In this document: positions 44,200 through 51,785 of the stretch, in pieces
Layout: each line of letters starts with the position of its first letter
Position numbering within the stretch: position 1 is the stretch's first letter
DNA from: an uncultured Muribaculaceae bacterium
GTDB lineage: Bacteria > Bacteroidota > Bacteroidia > Bacteroidales > Muribaculaceae
Reading direction: 5' to 3'
Length of the DNA stretch: 64,000 nt
NCBI GenBank assembly: GCA_910584055.1
Contig: CAJTZS010000004.1
Location: 1-64,000, forward strand
Translations under genes and position numbers: made by a program
The notes under the pieces: model-generated
Databases searched by the model: none
Told to the model about the DNA's origin: nothing
What the model saw: only the letters and a program-made list of their open reading frames with translations

Positions 44200-44733
44200 T
44201 TAGAAATTGTTAATCTTCCGTGCCCTTTCGATAGCCGCCATTGTTGCCCTTCGGGAACTTGCCAACCCCGGAGAAAGAGCTTGAAAAGACATCATCTCAA
44301 GTCGTTCCTCCAATTCCCCCAACAATTCGGAATAATACCTGCACATCTTAAATGCGATGTGTATACAATATGCCCTCACAGCATAGGGTTCGCACTCAGA
44401 ACATATTTTTGAGAGGCAGAAATCGAGGAAGTCAGTTCGAATATACTCCTTAGAAAACTCCTGATGCCTCAATATTTGCAACATCATTCGCTTCTTGCTA
44501 ACATCAGTTTCTGAAAGGAGCAGGTCAATTATCTCATTCTGCAAAGATGCCATCCATTCCTTTTCTGAGTTGCATAAATACGTCAGTATCCATAAAGCAT
44601 TGACACCGACGTGTCTATTCTCAGAATGAACTAATCTCCATAGATCCTTCTTACATGAGTCGCTTTTAAGGATTCGTCCGGCAATTGCAGCAATCTCTGA
44701 TTTTGTAATGCGCCGAGAGGATTCTATCTCCAT
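44200..44733 (-). CDS. HEAT-like helical repeat protein (177 aa)
   Basis: A 177-residue all-helical protein. Repeats of about 35 residues (LWRLVHSENRHVGVNALWIL, EIIDLLLSETDVSKKRMMLQ, SKICSECEPYAVRAYCIHIA) resemble HEAT/ARM-type solenoids, which bind proteins or DNA lesions (as in AlkD). The end is EERLEMMSFQALSPGLASS. Common as an unnamed Bacteroides protein. Function unknown. Confidence 0.6.
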   Translation of the reverse strand: MEIESSRRITKSEIAAIAGRILKSDSCKKDLWRLVHSENRHVGVNALWILTYLCNSEKEWMASLQNEIIDLLLSETDVSKKRMMLQILRHQEFSKEYIRTDFLDFCLSKICSECEPYAVRAYCIHIAFKMCRYYSELLGELEERLEMMSFQALSPGLASSRRATMAAIERARKINNF

Positions 44734-44764
44734 ATTATATATTTATTAAGCCGAGCACAAAAAT

Positions 44765-44809
44765 TAATTAGGTCGCAACCACTAATTAGAGAGGTTACGA
44801 CCTAATTAT
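44765..44809. terminator. Terminator at the chromosome / prophage 2 border
   Basis: Arms AATTAGGTCG-C-AACC and GGTT-A-CGACCTAATT around a 12-nt loop, A/T-rich on both flanks. It lies 31 nt upstream of the HEAT-like gene on the minus strand and ends transcripts read out from the repressor side. Confidence 0.75.
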
Positions 44810-44828
44810 TTAGAGTATGAAATTTTTA

Positions 44829-44870
44829 TTAGCCTTCGATTGCAGCCTGGGCCACTGCCGTTTTCTTCAT
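44829..44870 (-). CDS. Micro-ORF A, MKKTAVAQAAIEG
   Basis: A 13-codon ORF. Together with micro-ORF B it shows coding-type divergence: in AVAQAAIE six of eight codons differ only in third positions without changing the residue. An in-frame stop lies four codons before the ATG, so this is a free-standing short peptide or the end of nothing longer. Upstream is a CTTAC-N9-GTAAG hairpin. Confidence 0.4.
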   Translation of the reverse strand: MKKTAVAQAAIEG

Positions 44871-44946
44871 CCTTTCAATAACTTACGGAGGCGGTGTAAG
44901 CCATCAGTAAGCGTGATTTTTTGAAGATTCCGGCGCCGTTCTGAGG

Positions 44947-44979
44947 TTAGTCCTCAATCGCGGCTTGCGCCACTGCCAT
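44947..44979 (-). CDS. Micro-ORF B, MAVAQAAIED
   Basis: A 10-codon ORF in the second unit of the tandem repeat, 104-118 nt from micro-ORF A. It keeps AVAQAAIE exactly, with silent changes in six codons and one amino-acid change in the last codon (Gly to Asp). Its upstream region repeats the GCTTAC-N5-GCTTAC and GTAAG pattern of micro-ORF A. It lies downstream of the prophage 2 repressor on the same strand. Confidence 0.4.
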   Translation of the reverse strand: MAVAQAAIED

Positions 44980-45137
44980 TTTTGCCCTTATCTCAGGCAC
45001 TTACAGCCGTAGTGTAAGCGGTGAGTAAGCAAATCGAAGATTAATACCTTCTCTATTTAGACGCGAGATTCGGTAGATGTGCAAAGCGTGTTCAATCCTA
45101 CTTTACTTCGTATCCTACATCTCATAGTTCATTTCGT

Positions 45138-45593
45138 TTATTTGTTTCTTAATAAGTTAATTATCTCGTCCTTGTCGCGCAGGTTGGACTTCAACTGCTC
45201 GACATTATCTTTGAGACCGCCAATCTGGTCGCGCAGGTCGGCAACGGTGCCTTCCTTTTCTTCCAACTTGACCTTTAAGATTTCAAGCTGGGACAGAATC
45301 GCGGTCTCTCCGAGGTTGTTGTTTGCATCTCCATCGCCCAACGCGACTGCCGAGAGGTAGGCGCTGATGTTGGTCGGGAACTGACAGAACAACGAGAAGA
45401 AGTTGAACTCAAGCGCACGGCTTATCTTCAACAGCTTCTTGGTCTCAATCGTATCTCTTTCAAAGATTCGATTGACATGTTGCTGAGGAACACCAATGAG
45501 ACGGCCAAACTCTGTTTTGGTCATCTTCAATGCGTCAAGGCGCTCTTTGATAGCCCTTCCGATGTGTACCTCTTTTAGTTCAATATTAAACAT
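45138..45593 (-). CDS. XRE-type phage repressor with coiled-coil C-terminus (prophage 2)
   Basis: A 151-residue protein. The XRE HTH is at about 12-60 (MTKTEFGRLIGVPQQHVNRI). After a short linker, residues 95-150 form a coiled coil (LSQLEILKVKLEEKEGTVAD, IGGLKDNVEQLKSNLRDKDE). It faces away from the early operon, and TTAATCAT operators lie between them. Like the prophage 1 repressor it lacks a peptidase domain, so its inactivation must work in another way than RecA-linked cleavage. Confidence 0.75.
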   Translation of the reverse strand: MFNIELKEVHIGRAIKERLDALKMTKTEFGRLIGVPQQHVNRIFERDTIETKKLLKISRALEFNFFSLFCQFPTNISAYLSAVALGDGDANNNLGETAILSQLEILKVKLEEKEGTVADLRDQIGGLKDNVEQLKSNLRDKDEIINLLRNK

Positions 45594-45630
45594 TAAACAG
45601 CGAAAAATACTTAAAACGACACACCATTTC

Positions 45631-45661
45631 TTGTTTAGATAAACATTAAATGGTTACTTTG
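45631..45661 (+). promoter_or_regulatory. Candidate early promoter of prophage 2
   Basis: TTGT (45631-45634), 19 nt, TTACTTTG (45654-45661): one base off in each box. It would start just before the operator-like repeats and drive 45739-50162. Confidence 0.45.
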
Positions 45662-45673
45662 CGTTCTCAAAGT

Positions 45674-45711
45674 AAGTTAATCATCTGAGTGCAAAGTTAA
45701 TCATTAATCAT
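45674..45711. promoter_or_regulatory. Operator-like repeats TTAATCAT (three copies)
   Basis: AAGTTAATCAT occurs at 45674-45684 and 45694-45704, 20 bp apart (two helical turns), and TTAATCAT again at 45704-45711. They overlap the repressor promoter and follow the early promoter. Prophage 1 has one TTAATCAT in its early promoter. Confidence 0.55.
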
Positions 45712-45723
45712 CAAACAAACAAA
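45692..45723 (-). promoter_or_regulatory. Promoter of the prophage 2 repressor
   Basis: Minus strand TTTG (45723-45720), 20 nt, TAACTTTG (45699-45692). Two further TTTG copies give shorter spacings. It overlaps the operator repeats, which suggests autoregulation. Confidence 0.6.
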
Positions 45724-45738
45724 TAAAACGACACAAAA

Positions 45739-45930
45739 ATGGAAAATTCCACTCAAAAAATCCGTCCAACCCTATATGGCATGGCGGTTGGGGACATAGT
45801 AAAGTTCCCCATAACTCGGCTAAAGAGTGTTCGTACACAGGCTTCCGAGCTTAGCATAATGTATGAGCGCCAATACACAACGAGAACAGACCGAGTCGAG
45901 AAAACAATCGTGGTTAAGAGAATCGCCTAA
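45739..45930 (+). CDS. Small early phage protein (63 aa), shared with prophage 1
   Basis: A 63-residue protein (MENSTQKIRPTLYGMAVGDI). It aligns with the C-terminal half of the prophage 1 protein at 19152-19439 (PTL, VG, FPI, L-SV, MY-RQ, VIVxR). It is the first gene of the rightward early operon, 11 nt before the next gene. Role unknown; being kept in both elements at the same place suggests a core early function. Confidence 0.6.
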   Translation: MENSTQKIRPTLYGMAVGDIVKFPITRLKSVRTQASELSIMYERQYTTRTDRVEKTIVVKRIA

Positions 45931-45941
45931 CCCCTTGGAAT

Positions 45942-46229
45942 ATGGCATTTCTTCAATTTCTCGACCATCTTATCCCATACGACACCTTCCTCAACGATGT
46001 TGCGGCGAGGGTCGTAAAGATGCTTAAATCCGACAAGGACGACCCAGAATATGTTAGCCAAAGAAAGGCTTATGAGATGTTTGGCCGTCGTAATGTCGAG
46101 CGTTGGAGAAAACAAGGTAAGGTAGAGCCTTGCAAGCGTCCCGGCAGACTGGAGTACCGCACCGCTGACCTTCGCCTTCTCCAACGAGTTACGCAAGACT
46201 ACTTCAAATCTTCTGACAACGATGCATAA
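45942..46229 (+). CDS. Small early HTH-like protein (95 aa), shared with prophage 1
   Basis: A 95-residue protein with YVSQRKAYEMFGRRNVERWR and KQGKVEPCKRPGRLEYR, a winged-helix pattern like MerR/excisionase proteins. The product of 18880-19152 has the same YVSQ-KA plan. It overlaps the next gene by 8 nt. Likely an early DNA-binding protein, perhaps an excisionase-like architectural factor. Confidence 0.55.
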   Translation: MAFLQFLDHLIPYDTFLNDVAARVVKMLKSDKDDPEYVSQRKAYEMFGRRNVERWRKQGKVEPCKRPGRLEYRTADLRLLQRVTQDYFKSSDNDA

Positions 46230-46476
46230 TAACAATATCAAACATAGGGAGGCTGCTCAGTTGACCGCCTACCTTTATACTCTCGACCGTCGCAACCGCG
46301 CCAACTTCATCAAGTGGGTGGCCAAGGAGTGCGACGTTACAAGACCGGTGGTTTACAGTTGGCGCTATATGTGCTCACGTATCCCCGAATATGCCAAGGC
46401 AATCATCGAGAAGTGCGCCGGGCAAGTAATATTCACTGACGAAACCGATGCAAACGATGAATCGACCCAAACCTGA
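46222..46476 (+). CDS. Small HTH (Ner/Cro-like) protein
   Basis: An 84-residue protein. A central helix-turn-helix is apparent (FIKWVAKECDVTRPVVYSWR), with a basic approach (NNIKHREAAQ) and an acidic tail. Short DNA-binding proteins in this position often act as Cro or Ner-type switches on early promoters. Overlaps both neighbours, so it is clearly part of the operon. Confidence 0.6.
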   Translation: MHNNNIKHREAAQLTAYLYTLDRRNRANFIKWVAKECDVTRPVVYSWRYMCSRIPEYAKAIIEKCAGQVIFTDETDANDESTQT

Positions 46477-46672
46477 CGTAGACCTCGACCGCAGATATAG
46501 CATCAAGGAAATCTGCGACCTTCTCAGTATATGTCGCGACACCGTCACGAAATATACCAAGCTCGATATAATAGTACCAATCCGCATTTCGAGCCGGGAG
46601 ATATACTATCTCGGCTCGGAAGTTCTCATACTTTGGGAAGCGATCACAAAGAAGAAACACGACAATGATTGA
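46448..46672 (+). CDS. MerR/excisionase-like DNA-binding protein (74 aa)
   Basis: A 74-residue protein with the pattern RRYSIKEICDLLSICRDTVT and KYTKLDIIVPIRISSREIYY, which is the helix-wing arrangement of HTH_17/excisionase proteins. A start at the second ATG (46457) is equally possible. It overlaps the primase gene by 8 nt and the upstream gene by 20-29 nt. Confidence 0.65.
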   Translation: MQTMNRPKPDVDLDRRYSIKEICDLLSICRDTVTKYTKLDIIVPIRISSREIYYLGSEVLILWEAITKKKHDND

Positions 46673-49600
46673 AGACTCAACCATTCGCCAGGTCCACGAT
46701 AGAGCCGACATCGTGGACGTCGTGTCGCGTTTCAATGTTACGTTGACACGCAAAGGCGCACACTATGTCGGCCTGTGCCCGTTCCACAATGAAAAAACAG
46801 GTTCTTTCATCGTGAGTCCGAGCCGAAACACCTATCACTGTTTCGGCTGCGGGGCCCACGGCGACGCCATAGACTTCGTGATGAAGCTCGATAACCGAAC
46901 CTATCCCGAAGCCATTGAATACCTCGCAAATATGTATGGTATTCAAGTGCTGCACAATGAAAAGACCATGACCGACGAGCAACGCGACGCCGCCCGTAAT
47001 CGTGAGGCTATGCTTATTGCCGTCAGCCGCATACAGGAGTATTTCGTCGAGCAGCTTGCCTCCGATACTCCTGAGGCTGAAAAGGCGCGTCAATACGCCT
47101 ATGACCGTTGGGGCGAGGAATACTGCAAAGAGGTCGGTATAGGCTATTGTCCGGCTGACTGGGATTCTTTACCAGAATATTGCCGGAATAATTGTCTTGA
47201 CGAACACGCCCTCCAGGAAGTTGGCATCCTTCGCTTTTCTGAAAAATCGAAGAAGTCCTACACAATATTCCGAGAGCGCGTAACAATCCCCATAACAGAT
47301 AAATTCGGGCGCATTATCGGCTTCACGGCCCGATATATCGGCGATGAACCCGATGCTCCGAAATACATCAATTCCTCTGACTCTCCGCTTTTCAAAAAGG
47401 GAGAGGTAGTATTCGGACTCCGAAACGCTCAGCGACAGGCTTCAAAAGCCGGCCGCTTCGTCATTGTTGAAGGTGCTCCTGATGTCCTCCGACTTCAATC
47501 CGATGCCGTGGGGCTAACCGAAACGGTAGCCACCCTCGGAACGGCATGGAGCGAGGCGCAGTTCAAGCAACTGCAACGCTATGCTCCTTCGCTCGTATTC
47601 CTCCCCGATGCGGATCCGCCAAAGAATGGCGAGCCTTTCGGGGCCGGGGTCAAGGCAGTAATGCGCAACGGACTTACAGCCCTGCGCATGGGCTTCGATG
47701 TCAGCGTCAGGGAAATCCCTTTTGCTGAACATCCAATTATGGTTCCTCTATTCGACTTTGAAATCGAGGAACTGCAAGAGCAGTGTATCGCCTGTAAAGT
47801 CGCTACCGCCAAGAAATCCGGCGTTACTTCCAAGAAGAAACTTGCCGAGATTACTTTGACTCAAGAAGAAATTGACAATCTACCAAGAGAGCATAAAATC
47901 GGGACTCTGAATTATAAGAATGACCCTGATAGTTTCATCACCGGCCCTGACATCTTCAATACTCTTGAAGATGTGCATTTTGCCGTCTGGTACGGACTAA
48001 AACTGCTCGGCACCTGCCTCACAGACTCCGACCGCGTCAAGGCTCTTAACGAGATATGCCGCGACGTGCTTGTGCATATCTCGGATGAAACTATGCTTAA
48101 CAGATGCCTCGAACCGCTTGCAAAAGAATTTGGCAAGCTCAAACTTTGGCGTGACGCTCTGCAACGCTCGCAGGGAGAAGTCCGCCGCGAGAAAGAGCGC
48201 AAGGCCAAAGAATCCATGTCGGCAGAGCAAGCCGCCATGAGAGAACTCGGCATCATCGTTAAGAACGGTTGCTATTGCTCCTATGACAAGGAGGGCGACC
48301 TTGAAAGGTGGAGCAACTTCACCATGCAGCCGTTGTTCCACATCATCGACGGAGACAATGCAATCCGAATCTTCCGGCTCAAAAATGAGCGCGGTACGAT
48401 TAAGGAACTGGAATTGAGACAAGAGGAACTTGTCTCGCTCAATCGTTTCAAACAGCGCATCGAGTCCCTGGGATTCTTCTCGTTCAAGGGCGATGCCGTC
48501 AAACTTGACAACCTCAAAGAATACCTTTACTCCATCACCGACAGCGCCGTTCAGCTCTCCAAGATGGGCTGGAACACCGCAGAGGAACTGTATGCCTTCG
48601 GCGACGGTATATTTGCCGATAATGTGCTTTACGAGGTCAACGACCTAGGTATCGTCAAGATTGCCGACCGCACCTTCTATCTTCCGGCCTTCTCGAAGAT
48701 GCACCTCGATCAGCGCGACGCCTACCAGTTCGAGCGTAGCTTCTCTTGCCGTGAGCACGGCGAAGTAACGCTCTACGAATACGTGCGCCGTATGGTGCAG
48801 GTATTCGGCGATAACGCCAAGGTAGGCTTCGCTTTCGTGCTTGCCACGCTCTTTCTGGACGTTGTGAAACAAACATCCAAACGCCTCGCCCTGCTGAATA
48901 TATTCGGTCGCAAGGGCACCGGCAAAACGGAGCTTGGCACGGCTCTTATGTCGTTCTTTGTCCGGCTCAACGACCCTCCTTCGCTCGCCACGACCTCGAT
49001 GGCTTCGCTCAATGAAATGCTGTCGTGTGCCGAGAACAACCTTGTGCATCTCGACGAGTACAAGAACGAGCTTGACTTCCGTAAGATAGAACTTCTCAAA
49101 CAGATTTGGGGCGGCAGCGGTCAGACCAAAAAGAATATGGACGGCGACAAAAAGGTGCAGCGCACTTTTGTTCGCTCCGGAGTCATTCTTACAGGTCAGG
49201 ACGCGCCGACTCGTGATGATGCTCTTTTCTCTCGCGTCATCCACTTGGCTTACTCGGAGGTAACGTTCTCCAAGGAAGCCAAGCGTAATTTCGAGGAATT
49301 TCAGGCTATCAGCGCACGTGGCGCCGTGCACCTGACGGTGCAACTGCTGAAACTCCGAAAACTGTTTGAGACAGACTATGCCGCCCACTATGCCGTCTGC
49401 AAGCGTCAGCTTGTGGCCGCTCTTTCCGAAGATAACGTCGAGGATCGCTTGCTTAACAACTGGCTCGCTCCGCTTGCCGCGTTTCACACGGTGCAGACTT
49501 CGCTCGAACTGCCGTTTGAATACACAAACCTTTTCGAGATTTGTGTCGGGGGCATACGCCGTCAGAACGAGCAGTTGAAGAAGAACAGCGATATTGCAGT

Positions 49601-50162
49601 GTTCTGGTCGATGCTCGACTCGAACCACATGCAAGGCCGTATTGTTGCCAAGGCTCACTTCGCCATAAAGAAGATGTCTCAGTTCAAGCGCAACAACGGC
49701 GAGACAATCGACTTCGGACGAGATAAGACCATCCTCTTTCTCAACTATCAGAATGTGGTCAATGCCCTTGGTCAGCGCGTCAACGGCTCAAACGTTATCG
49801 GCAAGCTCGATACAGTCTCGCTTGAATCCTACCTGCGGACGCATCCGGCGTTCCTCGGTACACGTCAGCACCGTTTCCAAGTGCTACTTCCCAACGGCAC
49901 ACCTGATTATACAATCGAGACCCGCGACGGCAGAACCATCCGCAGGGTCAAGGAGGTGCGCCCTATGGCATTCGTTTTCGATTACGAACTTCTCAAAGAG
50001 AGTTACGAAATCAACCTCGAAACCATCGAGAGGGCTGAAAACGAACTCACGGAAGATGATCTGGAACCGGAGTCCAAAGCATCTTCCGAGCCGGAGACAG
50101 TCGCACCTCCCGTTCAGCCGGGCATCTTCGATGACCAAAAAGATGATGATATGCCGTTCTAA
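46665..50162 (+). CDS. DNA primase-helicase (CHC2, Toprim, P-loop ATPase)
   Basis: An 1165-residue replication protein. The CHC2 zinc finger at 38-62 has Cys38, His41, Cys59, Cys62 (LCPFHNEKTGS, YHCFGCGAHG). The Toprim domain at about 264-320 has FVIVEGAPD (Glu269) and FLPDADPP, as in DnaG. A linker of some 400 residues leads to an ATPase with Walker A FGRKGTGKTELG at about 744-755 and HLDEYKNELDF as Walker B, like DUF927/SF3-type helicases. The C-terminus FDDQKDDDMPF mimics the acidic tip of SSB. It should prime and unwind phage DNA. Ends at a strong terminator. Confidence 0.85.
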   Translation: MIEDSTIRQVHDRADIVDVVSRFNVTLTRKGAHYVGLCPFHNEKTGSFIVSPSRNTYHCFGCGAHGDAIDFVMKLDNRTYPEAIEYLANMYGIQVLHNEKTMTDEQRDAARNREAMLIAVSRIQEYFVEQLASDTPEAEKARQYAYDRWGEEYCKEVGIGYCPADWDSLPEYCRNNCLDEHALQEVGILRFSEKSKKSYTIFRERVTIPITDKFGRIIGFTARYIGDEPDAPKYINSSDSPLFKKGEVVFGLRNAQRQASKAGRFVIVEGAPDVLRLQSDAVGLTETVATLGTAWSEAQFKQLQRYAPSLVFLPDADPPKNGEPFGAGVKAVMRNGLTALRMGFDVSVREIPFAEHPIMVPLFDFEIEELQEQCIACKVATAKKSGVTSKKKLAEITLTQEEIDNLPREHKIGTLNYKNDPDSFITGPDIFNTLEDVHFAVWYGLKLLGTCLTDSDRVKALNEICRDVLVHISDETMLNRCLEPLAKEFGKLKLWRDALQRSQGEVRREKERKAKESMSAEQAAMRELGIIVKNGCYCSYDKEGDLERWSNFTMQPLFHIIDGDNAIRIFRLKNERGTIKELELRQEELVSLNRFKQRIESLGFFSFKGDAVKLDNLKEYLYSITDSAVQLSKMGWNTAEELYAFGDGIFADNVLYEVNDLGIVKIADRTFYLPAFSKMHLDQRDAYQFERSFSCREHGEVTLYEYVRRMVQVFGDNAKVGFAFVLATLFLDVVKQTSKRLALLNIFGRKGTGKTELGTALMSFFVRLNDPPSLATTSMASLNEMLSCAENNLVHLDEYKNELDFRKIELLKQIWGGSGQTKKNMDGDKKVQRTFVRSGVILTGQDAPTRDDALFSRVIHLAYSEVTFSKEAKRNFEEFQAISARGAVHLTVQLLKLRKLFETDYAAHYAVCKRQLVAALSEDNVEDRLLNNWLAPLAAFHTVQTSLELPFEYTNLFEICVGGIRRQNEQLKKNSDIAVFWSMLDSNHMQGRIVAKAHFAIKKMSQFKRNNGETIDFGRDKTILFLNYQNVVNALGQRVNGSNVIGKLDTVSLESYLRTHPAFLGTRQHRFQVLLPNGTPDYTIETRDGRTIRRVKEVRPMAFVFDYELLKESYEINLETIERAENELTEDDLEPESKASSEPETVAPPVQPGIFDDQKDDDMPF

Positions 50163-50182
50163 CCGTTACAACCTACCATCAT

Positions 50183-50225
50183 GAGATTGCCAACGTCTAA
50201 AAATCCGTTGGTAATCTCTTTTTTT
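50183..50225 (+). terminator. Terminator of the prophage 2 early operon
   Basis: 13-bp stem GAGATTGCCAACG / CGTTGGTAATCTC (one wobble) and a run of T. It closes the operon that starts at 45739. Confidence 0.9.
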
Positions 50226-50702
50226 CTGTACTCATTTTCATTCGTTTTCAACGAGCCGAAATGTAGCACAGACAAATTAGACAATGTAGCCAACACTGAC
50301 AATCAGCGAATTAAACCCTTTTTGCAATAGCCAAAGGCTTGACACGATTAGACAACGGCCAGCAATTTTCGGATTTCACAGCCGAAAATAGCCAACGAAA
50401 GACAAGGGTGCAGCCCCATTATATATCTATATTTTTTGTCTGACAAAATATATCTATCTATATATAAGGGCGTTCCGCCCGCTTGCCCCCTTTCTTTCTT
50501 CGCGATGTCTACATCGCTAAATTCGCTTACCCGCAGGTATCTTCACATGTACGCGAGGCAAAACCCTTTTACTCTCTCTATGATTTTTCGGGCCGTGCGC
50601 CACCGCCGCACTTCGTTGCCGATTTTCGGCAACGCCAAGCCCTAAAAACTATGTTAATCCGCTGATTTCTGGTAACTTTGCATATATAATTATATGCACG
50701 TT
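50226..50702. other. Gene-free region with repeats and hairpins, candidate origin
   Basis: No believable gene. The first half has GACAA six times and TAGCCAA three times in about 180 nt, an iteron-like pattern. The second half has three clean hairpins: GGGCG-TTC-CGCCC (50468), GCGATGT-CT-ACATCGC (50501), and TTGCCGA-TT-TCGGCAA (50617). A -7 box TAACTTTG (50682-50689) lies just before the next gene. Confidence 0.5.
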
Positions 50703-51194
50703 ATGAGTCAGATTTGCCTCTATATTCCTCTCGAAGACTACCTCGCCCAGTGGTTCATTCATGAACACGGGGGCGAAGTGCCGGTACATCTCATCCGCGG
50801 CTCGGTCGAGAGCAAGATTCTGGAGGTGTATCTTACTCACAGGCCCGAAGACCTGTTGCCGGACATCGGGGGCGAGGGCAAACTTGCCATCGCCATTCCC
50901 TCGTTCCGCAATCGACCGCCGGAAGTTTTCAACTACCTGCCGCAACGTGCCCTCTCGTCGCTGCTGAATATCATCCGCAACCGCTTCGATATTCAGCTGT
51001 GGGGCGACCTGCATCACTTCGGCAAGATAAGCAAACGTCAGGACGAGCTTATCTATGCGTGGATGGAGAAACACGGTATCGAGATGACAGAGACAAACTG
51101 GAACGCCATCGCCAAACGCTATCAGCGTCAGCGAACCATCTACATCAAGCGCCAGTGGTCAAAAAGTTCATATTCTCGCAAAAAATCTACTTGA
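50703..51194 (+). CDS. Unknown phage protein (163 aa)
   Basis: 163 residues from the ATG at 50703 (MSQICLYIPLEDYLAQWFIH). It has RNRPPEVFNYLPQRALSSLL, then a C-terminal helix-turn-helix-like KRQDELIYAWMEKHGIEMTE and a basic end (QRQRTIYIKRQWSKS). It starts the second rightward unit behind a TAACTTTG box. A regulator of middle or late genes is possible; not proven. Confidence 0.55.
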   Translation: MSQICLYIPLEDYLAQWFIHEHGGEVPVHLIRGSVESKILEVYLTHRPEDLLPDIGGEGKLAIAIPSFRNRPPEVFNYLPQRALSSLLNIIRNRFDIQLWGDLHHFGKISKRQDELIYAWMEKHGIEMTETNWNAIAKRYQRQRTIYIKRQWSKSSYSRKKST

Positions 51195-51245
51195 TTTCAG
51201 CACCCGAAAAATTCAATTCTGAATTTTCTGAAATTTTTGCTCGAC

Positions 51246-51671
51246 ATGAAGACTTCGACACAAATACTTCCCGGAATTAAGGCTATCGGCTGGCTCGACT
51301 GCCGACATCTGCCGAGGCGCGTTGACCTCTCCGGCATCTGCGGTATGCCGGTGCCTATCTTCACCGATATTCACCCCATACCTTTCTTCGACGAGCCGAC
51401 CTGCGAGTGCAAGACCAAGAAGGACGGCGGCGGGTACGAGGACACCGCCACCTTGAAGTTCCTGACAAGTTCGGAACTTCCCCGGTCTGCCTTCCTCGGT
51501 TTTGTCGTTACCGATGTCAACGACAACTCTTTCCTTCTCGGCTCCTTGGAACATCCGGTGCCGGTGCCCGAATGTTCCCGAAGCCTCGGTCTGCCCGACG
51601 GCGACGCCGCGGGCTTCCTCTACGAAATTAAGCACGTCGCCATAAAATCTATGGTGCCGTGCATGATATGA
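51246..51671 (+). CDS. Unknown phage protein (141 aa)
   Basis: 141 residues from the ATG at 51246 (MKTSTQILPGIKAIGWLDCR). It has a beta-rich, Pro-rich look and a CECKTKKDGGGYEDTATLKF segment. Style resembles small virion proteins, as in the 190-residue protein at 55939. No firm family. Followed by a terminator at 51752. Confidence 0.5.
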   Translation: MKTSTQILPGIKAIGWLDCRHLPRRVDLSGICGMPVPIFTDIHPIPFFDEPTCECKTKKDGGGYEDTATLKFLTSSELPRSAFLGFVVTDVNDNSFLLGSLEHPVPVPECSRSLGLPDGDAAGFLYEIKHVAIKSMVPCMI

Positions 51672-51751
51672 TATTTTGCATCAGAAACATCCCAATCCAG
51701 TTTAAGCCGCAGTGATGCGGCATGGTCATTACAGATTTTGAAGTAAGGAAT

Positions 51752-51785
51752 CCGCTTGCCTGAGATAGGTAGGCGGTTTCTTTTT
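51752..51785 (+). terminator. Terminator after the 141-residue gene
   Basis: CCGCTTGCCT / AGGTAGGCGG pairs fully with two wobble pairs around a GAGAT loop, then GTTTCTTTTT. Confidence 0.8.

Larger units (their letters stand above)
44829..45042. repeat. Imperfect tandem duplication (units 44829-44929 and 44947-45042)
   Basis: The two units align without gaps over 84 nt from GCTTAC to TAA (minus strand) and share an AATCTTC start. Each has a 19-nt hairpin CTTAC-N9-GTAAG (44882-44900 and 45000-45018) in which the arms are kept and the loop varies, then a micro-ORF. The stretch 45043-45137 between them and the repressor gene holds no gene that I can support. Confidence 0.75.

Noticed and set aside
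44829..45042. tmRNA-like tag or tRNA-like structure
   Set aside because: AVAQAAIE does not resemble known tmRNA tags and no acceptor-stem or T-loop sequence was found.
45674..45711. CRISPR-like repeat array
   Set aside because: Repeats are only 8-11 nt and adjacent to promoters; they fit operators. No CRISPR array or cas gene was seen anywhere in the window.
48645..49658. Minus-strand ORF of 337 codons
   Set aside because: Fully antisense to the primase-helicase ATPase domain, where the plus frame has clear motifs.
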